Source: Bacteroidaceae bacterium
GTDB lineage: Bacteria > Bacteroidota > Bacteroidia > Bacteroidales > Bacteroidaceae
Direction of reading: 5' to 3'
Length of the DNA stretch: 64,000 bases
Assembly (NCBI GenBank): GCA_017448965.1
Contig: JAFSKK010000011.1
Coordinates: 1 to 64,000 of the forward strand
Shown: piece by piece, positions 33,483-43,420 of the stretch
How positions within the stretch are numbered: the first letter of the stretch is position 1
How the letters are laid out: each line of letters begins with the position of its first letter
The notes under the pieces: model-generated
Database searches by the model: none
The model's input: only the letters and a program-made list of their open reading frames with translations
What the model was told of the DNA's origin: nothing
Program-made: the position numbers and the translations under genes

Positions 33483-36400
33483 TTAGTCTTTCTGAACAGT
33501 GATGACAGCCTTGAAGTCGTCGAAGTCAATCGCTTCACCTTTAGGATTGCCTAACTCGATGGAGTTGGCAAGCACCTGTGCAGCGATGTTGTCCTTGAAG
33601 GATGCAAGCACTTCTGCAGTTTCTGGCGTGTCGGTGATAACCACCTTGATGCGGTCGGTAATCTCGAAGCCCTGCGACTTGCGGAGACCCTGAATCTGCT
33701 TGATGACTTTGCGGGCATTGCCTTCTGTCTTCAATGCAGGTGTGATAGTGATGTCAAGAGCCACCGTCGTGGTACCTTCGTTGGCAACGCTCCATCCCGG
33801 GATGTCTTGCGACATGATATCGACATCAGCCAATTCAATGACAGCATCCTGGCCTTCGGTCTGCAACGTCACTTGTCCGTTGGCTTCGAGTTCGGCAATC
33901 TGTGCCTGCGACATCTCTGCCACCGCATTGCTCACTGCCTTCATCATCTTGCCGAACTTCTTGCCCATCACACGGAAGTTACACTTCACGTTCTTCACGA
34001 GCATCTTGCCGTCCATCAATTGGAGTTCCTTCACGTTCAACTCTTTCATGATGATGTCCTTCATGCGCTCGATGCGACCGCTGAACACTGTATCTGTGTC
34101 AGGAATAGCAATCGACTGCAATGCCTGAATCACAGGAATCTTCACCTTCTTGCGAATGGAGAGTCCCATCGAAGTGACCTTCATAGCCGCCTCCATCGCT
34201 GCCTCCAACTCGGAGTCGATGTAAGCCTCGTTGAAGGTTGGGAATTTCGCCAGATGCACGCTCTTCGCCGTGTCCTTGCCTGTTGCAGCGTTCAGGTCGC
34301 GGAAGAGTTGGTCGGCATAGAACGGAGCCACAGGAGCAATCAAGCGGCTCAGTGTGTCGAGACAAGTATAGAGGGTCTGATAAGCCGAGAGCTTGTCGGC
34401 AGTCATCTCGCCACCCCAGAAACGAGGCTTATTGAGACGGATGTACCAGTTGGAGAGATTGTCGATGACGAACGACTGAATGAGACGACCAGCAGGGGTC
34501 GGGTCGTAGTCATCGAGGTATGTCTGCACATTCTTAACTAATGTATTCAGCTCAGACAGCAACCAGCGGTCGAAGTCAGGACGATCGGCATAGGCAATAT
34601 CAGCCTCCTTATATTCGAAGCCATCCACATTCGCATACATCGTGAAGAATGAGTAAGCCTGTTGCAACTTGATGAAGAACTGGCTCGTCACTTCCTTCAC
34701 ACCCTCGGGGTCGAACGAGAGGTTGTCCCATGGTGAGGAGTTGGTAATCATGTACCAACGAACCGCATCAGCACCATACGTTCCGATGCACTCGAATGGG
34801 TTGATTACGTTGCCCAGACGCTTCGACATCTTAATGCCGTTCTTATCAAGCACAAGACCATTGGAAATCACCGCCTTGTAAGCCACCGAGTCGAACACCA
34901 TCGTGGCGATGGCATGCAGGGTGAAGAACCAACCACGTGTCTGGTCCACTCCTTCGGCAATGAAGTCGGCAGGGTAGGCGATACCCTTATCAATCAAGTC
35001 CTTGTTCTCAAATGGATAATGAACTTGAGCGTAAGGCATAGCACCCGAATCAAACCACACGTCAATGAGATCGAGTTCGCGGGTCAGCACATTGCCCTTG
35101 TCGGAAACGAGTTTGATATCATCTACGTATGGACGGTGCAAATCAATCTTGTCGTAGTTCTCCTGACTCATATCACCAGGCGCAAAGCCCTTGTCCTTCA
35201 ATGGGTTTGATGCCATCACACCTGCTTTCACTGACTTCTCTATCTCGTTGTAGAGTTCCTCTACAGAACCGATGCACACTTCTTCACGGGTGTCACGATT
35301 GCGCCAAATAGGCAGAGGGGTTCCCCAGTAGCGAGAACGGGATAGGTTCCAGTCGTTGAGGTTCTCGAGCCACTTGCCGAAGCGACCTGTACCTGTCGAT
35401 TCTGGCTTCCACTGGATGGTCTTGTTCAACTCAAACATGCGGTCTTTCTTCGCCGTCGATTTGATGAACCAAGAGTCGAGAGGGTAGTAGAGCACGGGCT
35501 TGTCGGTGCGCCAGCAGTGAGGATAATTGTGGACGTGCTTCTCAATCTTGAAGGCTGTTCCTTCTTCTTTCATCTCCAAGCAGAGCACCACGTTCAAGTC
35601 CATATCCTTGTTGGCAGCCTTCTCATCGTATTTGCCACCCTGATTGTATTTCGGGTCGTAAGCGTTCTTGACAAAGTCGCCACTATGCTTCCAATAACTT
35701 TCATTGACACAGAGACTTACGAACTCCTCGTTCATGTCGTCCTTTACGAAATACTTACCTGTGAAGTCCACCATTGGACGGGTGTCACCAGCCTTGTCGA
35801 TGATGAAGAGCGATGGAATGCCAGCATCCTTTGCCACCTTGGCGTCGTCGGCACCAAACGTTGGAGCGATGTGTACGATACCTGTACCATCCTCCGTGGT
35901 CACATAGTCGCCGGGGATGACACGGAAGGCTTCGTCTTCCTTCACCACCACCTTGTTGTTCTCCAATGCACAAGGTTTCACCCAAGGCATCAACTGCTCG
36001 TAGTGCAAGCCCACAAGGTCGGTACCCCTGCCTTTCCACAAAATCTCAAGCGGCTTCTCGTTGCCTTCCTCGTCTTTCTCTGCCTGGAAATAAGCCGACA
36101 GACGCGCCTCTGCCATGATGTAGATGGCCTCCTCGTCGCTGTATGGGTTCTTTCCCTTGACAGCTACATAGTCAATCTTAGGACCTACACAAAGCGCTGT
36201 ATTAGATGGAAGTGTCCATGGCGTGGTTGTCCAAGCAAGGATGTAGGTCGGAGTATTCTGATTATTCAGTGTACTCGGAGCTTCTTTGAGGAGGAACTGC
36301 GCCGTCACTGTCGTGTCTTTCACATCGCGGTAGCAACCAGGTTGGTTCAACTCATGTGAGGAAAGACCCGTACCTGCTGCTGGCGAATACGGCTGGATGG

Positions 36401-36929
36401 TGTACCCCTTATAAAGCAACCCCTTCTGGTAGAGTTGCTTCAGAAGATACCACAGGGTCTCGATGTACTTGTTGTCATAGGTGATATAAGGGTGCTCCAA
36501 ATCCACCCAGTAGCCCATCTTGTCGGTGAGTTCTGTCCACTCGTTGGTGTACATCATCACGTTCTTGCGGCAGGCATCGTTGTAGTCATCCACACTGATC
36601 CTCTTGCCGATGTCCTCCTTCGTGATGCCCAACGACTTCTCCACACTCAGTTCTACAGGCAGACCGTGGGTGTCCCAACCAGCCTTGCGCTTCACCTGGA
36701 AGCCCTGCATCGTCTTATAGCGTAGGAAAGTATCTTTGATTGTTCTGCCCATCACATGGTGGATGCCCGGATGTCCGTTGGCAGATGGTGGTCCTTCAAA
36801 AAAGATGAATTGAGGACAGCCTTCGCGTTCCTCAATGCTCTTGTGGAACATATCCTCAGCGTTCCACTGTTCCAAAACCTCTTTATTCACATCAGAGAGG
36901 TTCAGCTTTGCTCGTTCTGTAAACTTCAT
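33483..36929 (-). CDS. ileS: Isoleucyl-tRNA synthetase
   Basis: From ATG 36929 (MKFTERAKLNL) the product is 1148 aa. The class I signature motifs are HPGIHH (HIGH) and KMSKRLGN (KMSKS). An editing CP1 domain, the anticodon-binding region and a DUF5915-like C-terminal extension are present. It charges tRNA-Ile with isoleucine and edits valine. The extended, eukaryote-like form without a C-terminal zinc finger is typical of Bacteroidetes and associated with low mupirocin sensitivity in related enzymes. It is followed at once by lspA. Confidence 0.96.
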   Translation of the reverse strand: MKFTERAKLNLSDVNKEVLEQWNAEDMFHKSIEEREGCPQFIFFEGPPSANGHPGIHHVMGRTIKDTFLRYKTMQGFQVKRKAGWDTHGLPVELSVEKSLGITKEDIGKRISVDDYNDACRKNVMMYTNEWTELTDKMGYWVDLEHPYITYDNKYIETLWYLLKQLYQKGLLYKGYTIQPYSPAAGTGLSSHELNQPGCYRDVKDTTVTAQFLLKEAPSTLNNQNTPTYILAWTTTPWTLPSNTALCVGPKIDYVAVKGKNPYSDEEAIYIMAEARLSAYFQAEKDEEGNEKPLEILWKGRGTDLVGLHYEQLMPWVKPCALENNKVVVKEDEAFRVIPGDYVTTEDGTGIVHIAPTFGADDAKVAKDAGIPSLFIIDKAGDTRPMVDFTGKYFVKDDMNEEFVSLCVNESYWKHSGDFVKNAYDPKYNQGGKYDEKAANKDMDLNVVLCLEMKEEGTAFKIEKHVHNYPHCWRTDKPVLYYPLDSWFIKSTAKKDRMFELNKTIQWKPESTGTGRFGKWLENLNDWNLSRSRYWGTPLPIWRNRDTREEVCIGSVEELYNEIEKSVKAGVMASNPLKDKGFAPGDMSQENYDKIDLHRPYVDDIKLVSDKGNVLTRELDLIDVWFDSGAMPYAQVHYPFENKDLIDKGIAYPADFIAEGVDQTRGWFFTLHAIATMVFDSVAYKAVISNGLVLDKNGIKMSKRLGNVINPFECIGTYGADAVRWYMITNSSPWDNLSFDPEGVKEVTSQFFIKLQQAYSFFTMYANVDGFEYKEADIAYADRPDFDRWLLSELNTLVKNVQTYLDDYDPTPAGRLIQSFVIDNLSNWYIRLNKPRFWGGEMTADKLSAYQTLYTCLDTLSRLIAPVAPFYADQLFRDLNAATGKDTAKSVHLAKFPTFNEAYIDSELEAAMEAAMKVTSMGLSIRKKVKIPVIQALQSIAIPDTDTVFSGRIERMKDIIMKELNVKELQLMDGKMLVKNVKCNFRVMGKKFGKMMKAVSNAVAEMSQAQIAELEANGQVTLQTEGQDAVIELADVDIMSQDIPGWSVANEGTTTVALDITITPALKTEGNARKVIKQIQGLRKSQGFEITDRIKVVITDTPETAEVLASFKDNIAAQVLANSIELGNPKGEAIDFDDFKAVITVQKD

Positions 36930-36955
36930 TATATGAAAAGTTGAAAGTGATAAGT

Positions 36956-37032
36956 GAAAAGTGAACAATTTGCTGCCGCACTTGCAATCTACCTACAGAT
37001 AATCTCATGCGGTAGCAAATTTTTCACTTTTC
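36956..37032. repeat. 25-bp imperfect inverted repeat between pyrI and ileS
   Basis: Left arm 36956-36980 (GAAAAGTGAAC...TGCCGCA) and right arm 37008-37032 match as inverted repeats at 22 of 25 positions around a 27-bp loop. It may end pyrBI transcription or form a leader structure for ileS. Confidence 0.6.
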
Positions 37033-37043
37033 ATTTTTCGTTT

Positions 37044-37493
37044 TTACTTTAATTTTATATCTTTCAGTTTTTGTTCCTTGCCACAATATCTGCACTTCAG
37101 CGTCTCCATGTCCTTGCGGTAGAAGACCGTCTTCATCGGCTCATTGTTCGTGATGCAAACGGGGTTGGCGCATTTCACGATGTTGGTCAACTTTTCAGGC
37201 AGCGTCACCTCACGCTTCTCCGTCACTTCGTAGTTGCGGATGACCGTCAGTCGGATGTTGGGACAGAGCACTGCCAACTTGCTGATTTCAGCTTCAGAGA
37301 AGAACTTGCCAGCAATCTTGATGATGCCTTTCTTCCCCATGATTTGGCTTTCGAGGTTGTTGCCGATAAGCACTGGCTCAGTACACAGTTCCAGTTGAAG
37401 CAGTTGAGCCACTGTGAAAAGTTTATCTGTTGGTATGTGGTCGATCACTGAGCCGTTCTCCAGCGCAGCCACCAGTTTCTGTTGCTTTTCCAT
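37044..37493 (-). CDS. pyrI: Aspartate carbamoyltransferase regulatory subunit
   Basis: This 149-aa protein has the nucleotide-binding N-domain (GSVIDHIPTDKLFTVAQLLQ) and the zinc domain with four Cys in CANPVC and CRYCGKE. It binds CTP/ATP to set ATCase activity. The gene starts 2 bp after the pyrB stop, so the subunits are made together. Confidence 0.96.
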   Translation of the reverse strand: MEKQQKLVAALENGSVIDHIPTDKLFTVAQLLQLELCTEPVLIGNNLESQIMGKKGIIKIAGKFFSEAEISKLAVLCPNIRLTVIRNYEVTEKREVTLPEKLTNIVKCANPVCITNNEPMKTVFYRKDMETLKCRYCGKEQKLKDIKLK

Positions 37494-37495
37494 GA

Positions 37496-38440
37496 TTAGT
37501 CGATGATTGTGTTGTCGTTCTTAATTTGGTCGAGTGTGATGCCCAGCACATCACAAATCAGTGCCTCACGTGCATACAAGCCATTCTGTGCCTGCTCAAA
37601 GTAGTAAGCGTGCTTGCTCTCGTCCACATCATATTCAATCTCGTTCACACGGGGCAGCGGGTGCAGAATCTTCATGTTCTCCTTGCACTTGCCCAGCATG
37701 TTCGCTTTCAGGATGTAGGCATCCTTCACACGTTCATACTCCATCAAATCTGTGAAACGTTCCCGTTGCACTCTCGTCATGTAGAGAATGTCGGCATCAG
37801 CAATAGTGTCCTCCGTAAAGTCCTGCTGCTCGATGTATTTGATTGCGTTCTGTTGGCAGTAGAGTTTATATTCCTCTGGCATCTCCAACTCCTTTGGCGC
37901 AATGAAATGGAACGTGGGGTTGTATTTTCTCATCGACATCAGCAGAGAGTGTACCGTGCGGCCATACTTCAAGTCGCCCACCATGTAGATGTTCAGGTTT
38001 TCCAGGGTTCCCTGTGTCTTATAGATGGAATAGAGGTCAAGCATTGTCTGCGAAGGGTGCAGATTCGAACCGTCGCCTGCATTGATGATGGGGATGTTGG
38101 TCACCTCGCTGGCATAGAGGGCTGCACCCTCCAACTTGTGACGCATCACAATCACGTCAGCATAGTTGCTCACCATCTTAATCGTGTCCTTCAGCGTCTC
38201 GCCCTTCGACGAACTCGTCACCTTGGGGTCTGTGAAGCCAATCACACGGGCACCCAAACGGTTGGCTGCCGTTTCAAAAGAAAGTCTCGTGCGGGTGCTT
38301 GGCTCGAAGAACAGCGTGGCGACTACCTTGCCCTTCAGAATCTGGCGGTTGGGATGAGCCTCAAACTCAGTCGCCATGTCGAGCAGATACTGAATTTTCT
38401 CCTTTCCGTAGTCAGCAATCGAAACAATGCTTCTATTCAT
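37496..38440 (-). CDS. pyrB: Aspartate carbamoyltransferase catalytic subunit
   Basis: This 314-aa protein has the carbamoyl-phosphate motif [12 protein letters not shown] and aspartate-side HPLPRVNEI. It makes N-carbamoyl-aspartate, the committed step of pyrimidine synthesis. With pyrI it forms the class of regulated ATCase seen in E. coli. A TACCTTTG box at 38518-38511 on the minus strand lies 70 bp upstream. Confidence 0.96.
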   Translation of the reverse strand: MNRSIVSIADYGKEKIQYLLDMATEFEAHPNRQILKGKVVATLFFEPSTRTRLSFETAANRLGARVIGFTDPKVTSSSKGETLKDTIKMVSNYADVIVMRHKLEGAALYASEVTNIPIINAGDGSNLHPSQTMLDLYSIYKTQGTLENLNIYMVGDLKYGRTVHSLLMSMRKYNPTFHFIAPKELEMPEEYKLYCQQNAIKYIEQQDFTEDTIADADILYMTRVQRERFTDLMEYERVKDAYILKANMLGKCKENMKILHPLPRVNEIEYDVDESKHAYYFEQAQNGLYAREALICDVLGITLDQIKNDNTIID

Positions 38441-38510
38441 ATAAATTCTTCAGTTTAGTTGTTCAAGTTCTAAAATCCGGCCAGTGCATGGTTGCAGGCC
38501 AAAAATCATG

Positions 38511-38518
38511 CAAAGGTA
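38511..38518 (-). promoter_or_regulatory. -7 box of pyrBI
   Basis: CAAAGGTA on plus is TACCTTTG on minus, with the ATG of pyrB 70 bp downstream. Confidence 0.6.
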
Positions 38519-38593
38519 CGAAAATATTTGTGATAACTCACAATCGAGGATGCTAATATATATAAAAATGGTGATAAATGAGAGAATGTTGTG

Positions 38594-38621
38594 TTTGTTC
38601 TTACAAAATATTGTAACTTTG
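38594..38621 (+). promoter_or_regulatory. Promoter of glnN (TTTG - 16 bp - TAACTTTG)
   Basis: TTTG at 38594-38597 and TAACTTTG at 38614-38621 match the Bacteroidetes -33/-7 pair. The glnN ATG follows 22 bp later. Confidence 0.65.
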
Positions 38622-38643
38622 CAGCCAAAATTGCAAAGAAATT

Positions 38644-40833
38644 ATGGCTGCAAGACTAAGATTCAAGGTTGTGGACGAGGCGTTCAAACGTGCTCCCGTC
38701 TTTGTGGAACAACCCAAAGAACGCCCCAGTGAGTATTTTGGCAAATACGTTTTCAACAAGCAGAAGATGTATAAGTATTTGCCAGCGAACGTGTATAATA
38801 AAATGTGTGATGTGATAGACAATGGCGCTCCTTTCGACCGTGCCATTGCTGATGCTGTGGCTCAAGGCATCAAGACCTGGGCTATCGAGAATGGCGTCAC
38901 ACACTATACGCACTGGTTCCAGCCTCTCACCGAAGGTACGGCTCAGAAGCATGACGGCTTTGTGGAGCACGACTGGAAAGGCGGTATGGTGGAAGAATTT
39001 GAGGGGAAACTGCTTGTGCAGCAAGAACCTGACGCGTCGAGTTTCCCATCAGGTGGTATCCGCTCCACCTTCGAGGCACGTGGTTATTCCGCGTGGGATC
39101 CCACATCACCTGTGTTCATCATTGGCGATACGCTGATGATTCCCACCATCTTCATCTCTTACACAGGTGAGGCTCTCGACTACAAAGTGCCCCTCAAGAA
39201 GGCTCTCCATGCAGTCGATAAGGCAGCTACGGCAGTGGCACAATATTTTTATCCTGAAGTGAAGAAGGTGATTTCCAACCTGGGTTGGGAACAAGAATAC
39301 TTCCTCGTGGACGAGTCGCTCTATGCTGCTCGTCCTGACCTCGTGATGACAGGTCGCACCCTGATGGGACATGACTCTGCCAAGAACCAGCAGATGGACG
39401 ATCATTACTTTGGTTCCATCCCTGCGCGTGTGGAGGAATTTATGAAGGACATCGAGATTCAGGCGCTCGAATTGGGCATTCCCTGCAAGACGCGCCACAA
39501 CGAGGTGGCACCCAACCAGTTTGAGTTGGCGCCCATTTTCGAGGAGACCAACCTTGCTGTCGATCATAATATGCTGATGATGGCCATCATGAAGCGTGTG
39601 GCTCGCAAACACGGATTCCGTTGCCTCCTGCACGAGAAACCTTTCAAAGGTGTGAATGGTTCAGGAAAGCACAACAACTGGTCGTTGGCCACTGACACAG
39701 GCGTGTTGCTCCATGCACCGGGCAAGACAACACTGGACAACCTGCGTTTCGTCACGTTCACAGTTGAGACCCTCAAGGCCGTTTACGACCACAATGGGTT
39801 GATCAAAGCATCTATCATGAGTGCTACCAATGCTCATCGTCTGGGTGCTAACGAGGCTCCTCCTGCCATCATCTCTTCCTTCCTCGGAAAGACCGTCACC
39901 GACCTGCTCGAACATGTGGAAAAGGCTGATGATGACTCCCTCTCGATGGCTGGAAAAACAGCTTTCAAACTTGATTTACCTTCGCTTCCGGAACTCCTCA
40001 TCGACAACACCGACCGCAACCGCACCTCTCCTTTTGCCTTCACGGGCAATCGCTTCGAGTTCCGTGCGGTAGGTAGCGAGGCCAATTGCGCTTCTGCCAT
40101 GCTTACGCTCAACAGCGCTGTGGCTGAAGCACTTATCCATTTCAAGGAGAGAGTGGATGCCCTCATTGAGAAAGGTGAAGCCAAGGAAGCAGCCATCTTG
40201 AAGGTGGTGCGCGAAGACATCAAGCACATCAAGCCTATCATCTTCAACGGCAACGGCTACAGCGAAGAATGGAAGGCTGAAGCAGCACAACGTGGACTTG
40301 ATTGTGAAACATCCGCTCCGTTGGTGTTCGACAACTATCTGACCGACAGCTCCGTCAAGATGTTTGAAACCGCCCATGTGATGACACGCTTCGAACTGGA
40401 AGCCCGCAACGAAATCAAGTGGGAGACCTACACCAAGAAGATACAGATAGAGTCGCGCATCTTTGGCGACCTCTGTCTCAACCATATCATCCCTGTGGTC
40501 ACCAAATATCAAACGGTGCTCATCGACAATGTTCACAAAGTGCAGGGCATCTTTCCTGCCGACAAGGCTAAGAAGATATCGGAAGAGAATCTCTATCTGA
40601 TAGAGAAAATATCTGATCACGAGAGCTTCATCATCGAAAACGTGGAAAAGATGGTGAATGCACGCAAGGTCGCCAATCGCATCGAGTCGGAGCGCGAGAA
40701 AGCCATCGCCTACCACGACACAGTGGCGCCCCTCATTGAGGAAATCCGCTATCATGTGGACAAACTCGAAACCATCGTTGACGATGAAGCATGGCCGTTG
40801 CCGAAATACCGCGAACTGCTGTTCATCCGATAA
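38644..40833 (+). CDS. glnN: Glutamine synthetase type III
   Basis: This 729-aa protein has the length and motifs of GSIII: EHDWKGGMVEEFEGKLLVQQ, FPSGGIRSTF, the ATP/Glu-binding block VNGSGKHNNWSL and NRTSPFAFTGNRFEFRAVGS. It assimilates ammonia into glutamine and is the main form in Bacteroidetes. It is a monocistronic gene between a good promoter and a terminator. The 3' end of gltD at the window's far end is the other half of the GS-GOGAT route. Confidence 0.95.
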   Translation: MAARLRFKVVDEAFKRAPVFVEQPKERPSEYFGKYVFNKQKMYKYLPANVYNKMCDVIDNGAPFDRAIADAVAQGIKTWAIENGVTHYTHWFQPLTEGTAQKHDGFVEHDWKGGMVEEFEGKLLVQQEPDASSFPSGGIRSTFEARGYSAWDPTSPVFIIGDTLMIPTIFISYTGEALDYKVPLKKALHAVDKAATAVAQYFYPEVKKVISNLGWEQEYFLVDESLYAARPDLVMTGRTLMGHDSAKNQQMDDHYFGSIPARVEEFMKDIEIQALELGIPCKTRHNEVAPNQFELAPIFEETNLAVDHNMLMMAIMKRVARKHGFRCLLHEKPFKGVNGSGKHNNWSLATDTGVLLHAPGKTTLDNLRFVTFTVETLKAVYDHNGLIKASIMSATNAHRLGANEAPPAIISSFLGKTVTDLLEHVEKADDDSLSMAGKTAFKLDLPSLPELLIDNTDRNRTSPFAFTGNRFEFRAVGSEANCASAMLTLNSAVAEALIHFKERVDALIEKGEAKEAAILKVVREDIKHIKPIIFNGNGYSEEWKAEAAQRGLDCETSAPLVFDNYLTDSSVKMFETAHVMTRFELEARNEIKWETYTKKIQIESRIFGDLCLNHIIPVVTKYQTVLIDNVHKVQGIFPADKAKKISEENLYLIEKISDHESFIIENVEKMVNARKVANRIESEREKAIAYHDTVAPLIEEIRYHVDKLETIVDDEAWPLPKYRELLFIR

Positions 40834-40861
40834 CAACATTCGCTTCCTCCTTTCTTCCACA

Positions 40862-40967
40862 CGAGAAGTCGTTCATAAGTTTTGAACAATTATCCATAAG
40901 TTATGAATAATTATCCGTAACTTATGAACAATTATCCATAAGTTATGAACGACTTCTCGTTTTTTTC
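40862..40967. terminator. glnN terminator built from a 21-bp repeat array
   Basis: Outer arms CGAGAAGTCGTTCATAA (40862-40878) and TTATGAACGACTTCTCG (40943-40959) are perfect inverted repeats followed by eight T at 40960-40967. Between them lie three 21-bp units starting at 40879, 40900 and 40921 (GTTATGAATAATTATCC type). The structure acts as an intrinsic terminator of unusual length. Confidence 0.8.
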
Positions 40968-40977
40968 TCCTTTTCCC

Positions 40978-42390
40978 TTATAATTTGTAGCGTTCCATGA
41001 AGTAATTGGCTAGGTATTTGACGGCGAAGATGTCCGTCTCGTCCAGCCCTGTATCTGCCCATCCGCCTGCGGTCCACCAGCTGAAGGAGTTCTTGAAGTA
41101 GGTGTTCCAGCCTAAATAGCAGTAACGATTAGTGTCGTTGAACAGATAGAAATCATATTGTTGCTGTGGCACATTCATGGATATGCCACTGTAGTGGTCG
41201 GGGTCTTGTAGCGTGTTGTAGTAGGTGATAGGATCGTTGCTCAATCCCCAATGCTCGGAGGGAGTGAGTTTGTAGGGCACTGCTTTGTCGAGTAGGGGAC
41301 GCCACTGGGTATATTCTTCGGGTGTGAGCACTTTGTGCATGAGGCTACCCATATCGTAGCGGATGGGACCGGTTATGTAACATGAACCATCGTCCTCTGG
41401 TTCTGTGATGATATTTCTGTCGGAATACACTTGTGCATCTTTTTCCCCTTCGGGCATGGTGTCGGAGAAGTATTTGACGATGAGGGGGGCTGTGGCATCA
41501 GCCAGTGCTTGCAGTTCGCTGGTCTTCACAGCAGAGAAGGGGAAAGTGGGCACATCGGTCAGCCGCGAATAGAAATCCTTGTAGGTTTTCATGACACCCT
41601 CGATGTCGGCATTGCACAGGGCTTTTGCAGCAGTGGTGTAGGGTGCTCCATAGGCAGACGCCTCGGCGGGTGAGCCGATAACCCAGTCAGTCTGCTTGCG
41701 CAGTTCGTAGGCCACTTCTATGGTTTGCATGAAACAGGCATCCCAAAGGAGGTAATCAAGGTGAATGTCCAGTTTTTCGAGCACCCATTTCACGGATGAT
41801 ATGTTCATGTCATAGTCCCCATCCTCGCTATCATCGTTCAGACCGTTGTCAATGCCAAAAGCTCGTCTGTTGGTGCGTTGCTCTTGCATTTCTTCCAAGA
41901 GTTCCTTCTGCAATCTTGCATACTGTTGTTTCTGTGTTTCCAAAGTTGGCATCCATCCGTCGCCGTGCGACCAGAGCACAAGAGAGTAGTGCTCGGCTGG
42001 GGCGTACTCCACCATTTCGTGCAACACTTGGAGCATCACGGTGGAGTCGGCACTGTTTTGGTCTTGCTTCCATGTCTTGAGAACTTTCGACTTCTTTTTG
42101 TTGTAGAGCGTGATGCTGGGCATGTCCACTCCGTCGTTGTAAACAATCACATTGCAGTCTTGCGGTATGCTTCCCGCTCTTGAAGCATAGAGAATCTCTT
42201 CGATGTCGTAGTCGACCACGTTGTTGAGGTCGTTTTCCGATATTAAGTAGACAAGTACGGTGCGGCGCATTGTCCCGTCCTCTTCTCCTCCGGAGGATGT
42301 TTCGCCATCGTCGCTGGAACATGCGGTAAAGATTCCACCCAACAGCAAAAGGGGCAGCAACAACCAAATTCTGGTCAAATTTTTTTTCAT
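40978..42390 (-). CDS. Clostripain-family (C11) cysteine peptidase lipoprotein
   Basis: This 470-aa protein has a lipobox (FTAC, about C24) followed by SSDDGE. The C11/clostripain catalytic His is in YSLVLWSHGDGW and the Cys in LLWDACFMQ. It is probably a surface Arg/Lys-directed protease. The tail end of the active-site region and C-terminal jelly-roll-like part look complete. Some such lipoproteins in gut Bacteroidetes activate toxins or process proteins, but no target is evident here. Confidence 0.88.
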   Translation of the reverse strand: MKKNLTRIWLLLPLLLLGGIFTACSSDDGETSSGGEEDGTMRRTVLVYLISENDLNNVVDYDIEEILYASRAGSIPQDCNVIVYNDGVDMPSITLYNKKKSKVLKTWKQDQNSADSTVMLQVLHEMVEYAPAEHYSLVLWSHGDGWMPTLETQKQQYARLQKELLEEMQEQRTNRRAFGIDNGLNDDSEDGDYDMNISSVKWVLEKLDIHLDYLLWDACFMQTIEVAYELRKQTDWVIGSPAEASAYGAPYTTAAKALCNADIEGVMKTYKDFYSRLTDVPTFPFSAVKTSELQALADATAPLIVKYFSDTMPEGEKDAQVYSDRNIITEPEDDGSCYITGPIRYDMGSLMHKVLTPEEYTQWRPLLDKAVPYKLTPSEHWGLSNDPITYYNTLQDPDHYSGISMNVPQQQYDFYLFNDTNRYCYLGWNTYFKNSFSWWTAGGWADTGLDETDIFAVKYLANYFMERYKL

Positions 42391-42419
42391 GTCAAGAATC
42401 GCATTATCAGATTATTGTA

Positions 42420-43277
42420 CTATTTCTCCGTGTTCTCATCTTTAGGTTGCAACCCCTTCAGATAGCGATACACATCCCAGATGCTTTCTCCGCCCCAGCG
42501 CATGGGTGGATAGTTGTTGCAACTGAAGGATGCATCAGCAAACTTGACGGACACGGATGAAGAGGGTGCGTCGAGCAAGAGCATGGGTTCGTCGTAGTAT
42601 TGAGGCATCTTGTACACTTCTCCCTTGATGAGCATCTGGCGGACGGTATCCACTTGTGCCTGCGTGAGGGTGATGGTGTCCACACGCTCGAAGTCTTTGG
42701 TGTCGAGAATGACGGTATAAGTGCCGTTTTTTTGCCTTTCGAGGATGGATTGCAGCGGTGGACGATGCACCATGCCTCCTCCCTGGTGGAAGTAGAAGTA
42801 GGTGAGATCGCCCTTGGGGACGGTGAACACTTCTTGTTCCTTTCTCTTGAGGACAGGATAGGCTTCCATCACCAGACGGTTGTACATGGCTTCGTTCTGA
42901 TGGGCTTTGGCAAAGAGTTGTTTGGCCTTCGTTGTATCCTTGAAATAACGGGCGAGGCTCTGCTCGGCCTTTTTTGTGCCAGGCTTTGCGTATATCTGAC
43001 TTTCCAGTTGGAGAATGCGTTCGTTGTTCTTGTGCCACTCTTCCGACATGTCGAGCACGGTGGTGATGTCGTCCACACAGCGGCCACCAATGGTGCTGAG
43101 GTAGTAGTTAAGCCTGCTTTCGTCCTCCAGCCAAATGATGTAGGTGCATGTGAAGCGCCAATCTGTCTCCATCGATTTGGCTGTTGCCTCAAGTTCTGCT
43201 TCGGAGAGTTTCTTCTGGGCATAAATGCTGGGGCATAATGTGGCCATCATGATGACGGCAAAGAGTATTTTTTTCAT
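42420..43277 (-). CDS. Exported protein of unknown family
   Basis: From ATG 43277 the product is 285 aa with a signal peptide (ILFAVIMMATLCPSIYAQ). The body is alpha-rich to about residue 130, then beta-rich with VPKGDLTYFYFHQGGGM and a late MRWGGESIWDVYRYL. I see no named domain. A longer start at 43316 would hide the signal peptide. It lies 29 bp upstream of the clostripain-type gene on the same strand and may share its transcript, perhaps as a partner or substrate. Confidence 0.65.
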   Translation of the reverse strand: MKKILFAVIMMATLCPSIYAQKKLSEAELEATAKSMETDWRFTCTYIIWLEDESRLNYYLSTIGGRCVDDITTVLDMSEEWHKNNERILQLESQIYAKPGTKKAEQSLARYFKDTTKAKQLFAKAHQNEAMYNRLVMEAYPVLKRKEQEVFTVPKGDLTYFYFHQGGGMVHRPPLQSILERQKNGTYTVILDTKDFERVDTITLTQAQVDTVRQMLIKGEVYKMPQYYDEPMLLLDAPSSSVSVKFADASFSCNNYPPMRWGGESIWDVYRYLKGLQPKDENTEK

Positions 43278-43350
43278 GATGCAAAATTTTAGGTGAGTAT
43301 AGAAATTGTTGGGCAAAGGTAATCGAAAAGAAAGGAAACCACAAAAAATA

Positions 43351-43397
43351 ATCGCTAAAAATGTCCTTTTATATGAAGAAGGAACATTTTTAGCGAT
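43351..43397 (-). terminator. Terminator of the yidC-POT operon
   Basis: ATCGCTAAAAATGTCC (43351-43366) pairs with GGAACATTTTTAGCGAT (43381-43397), with one bulged base. On the minus strand it is followed by TATTTTTTGTGG. It lies 24 bp past the POT stop. Confidence 0.75.
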
Positions 43398-43420
43398 AAA
43401 TGGAAGTGCTGCGTTTCGAA

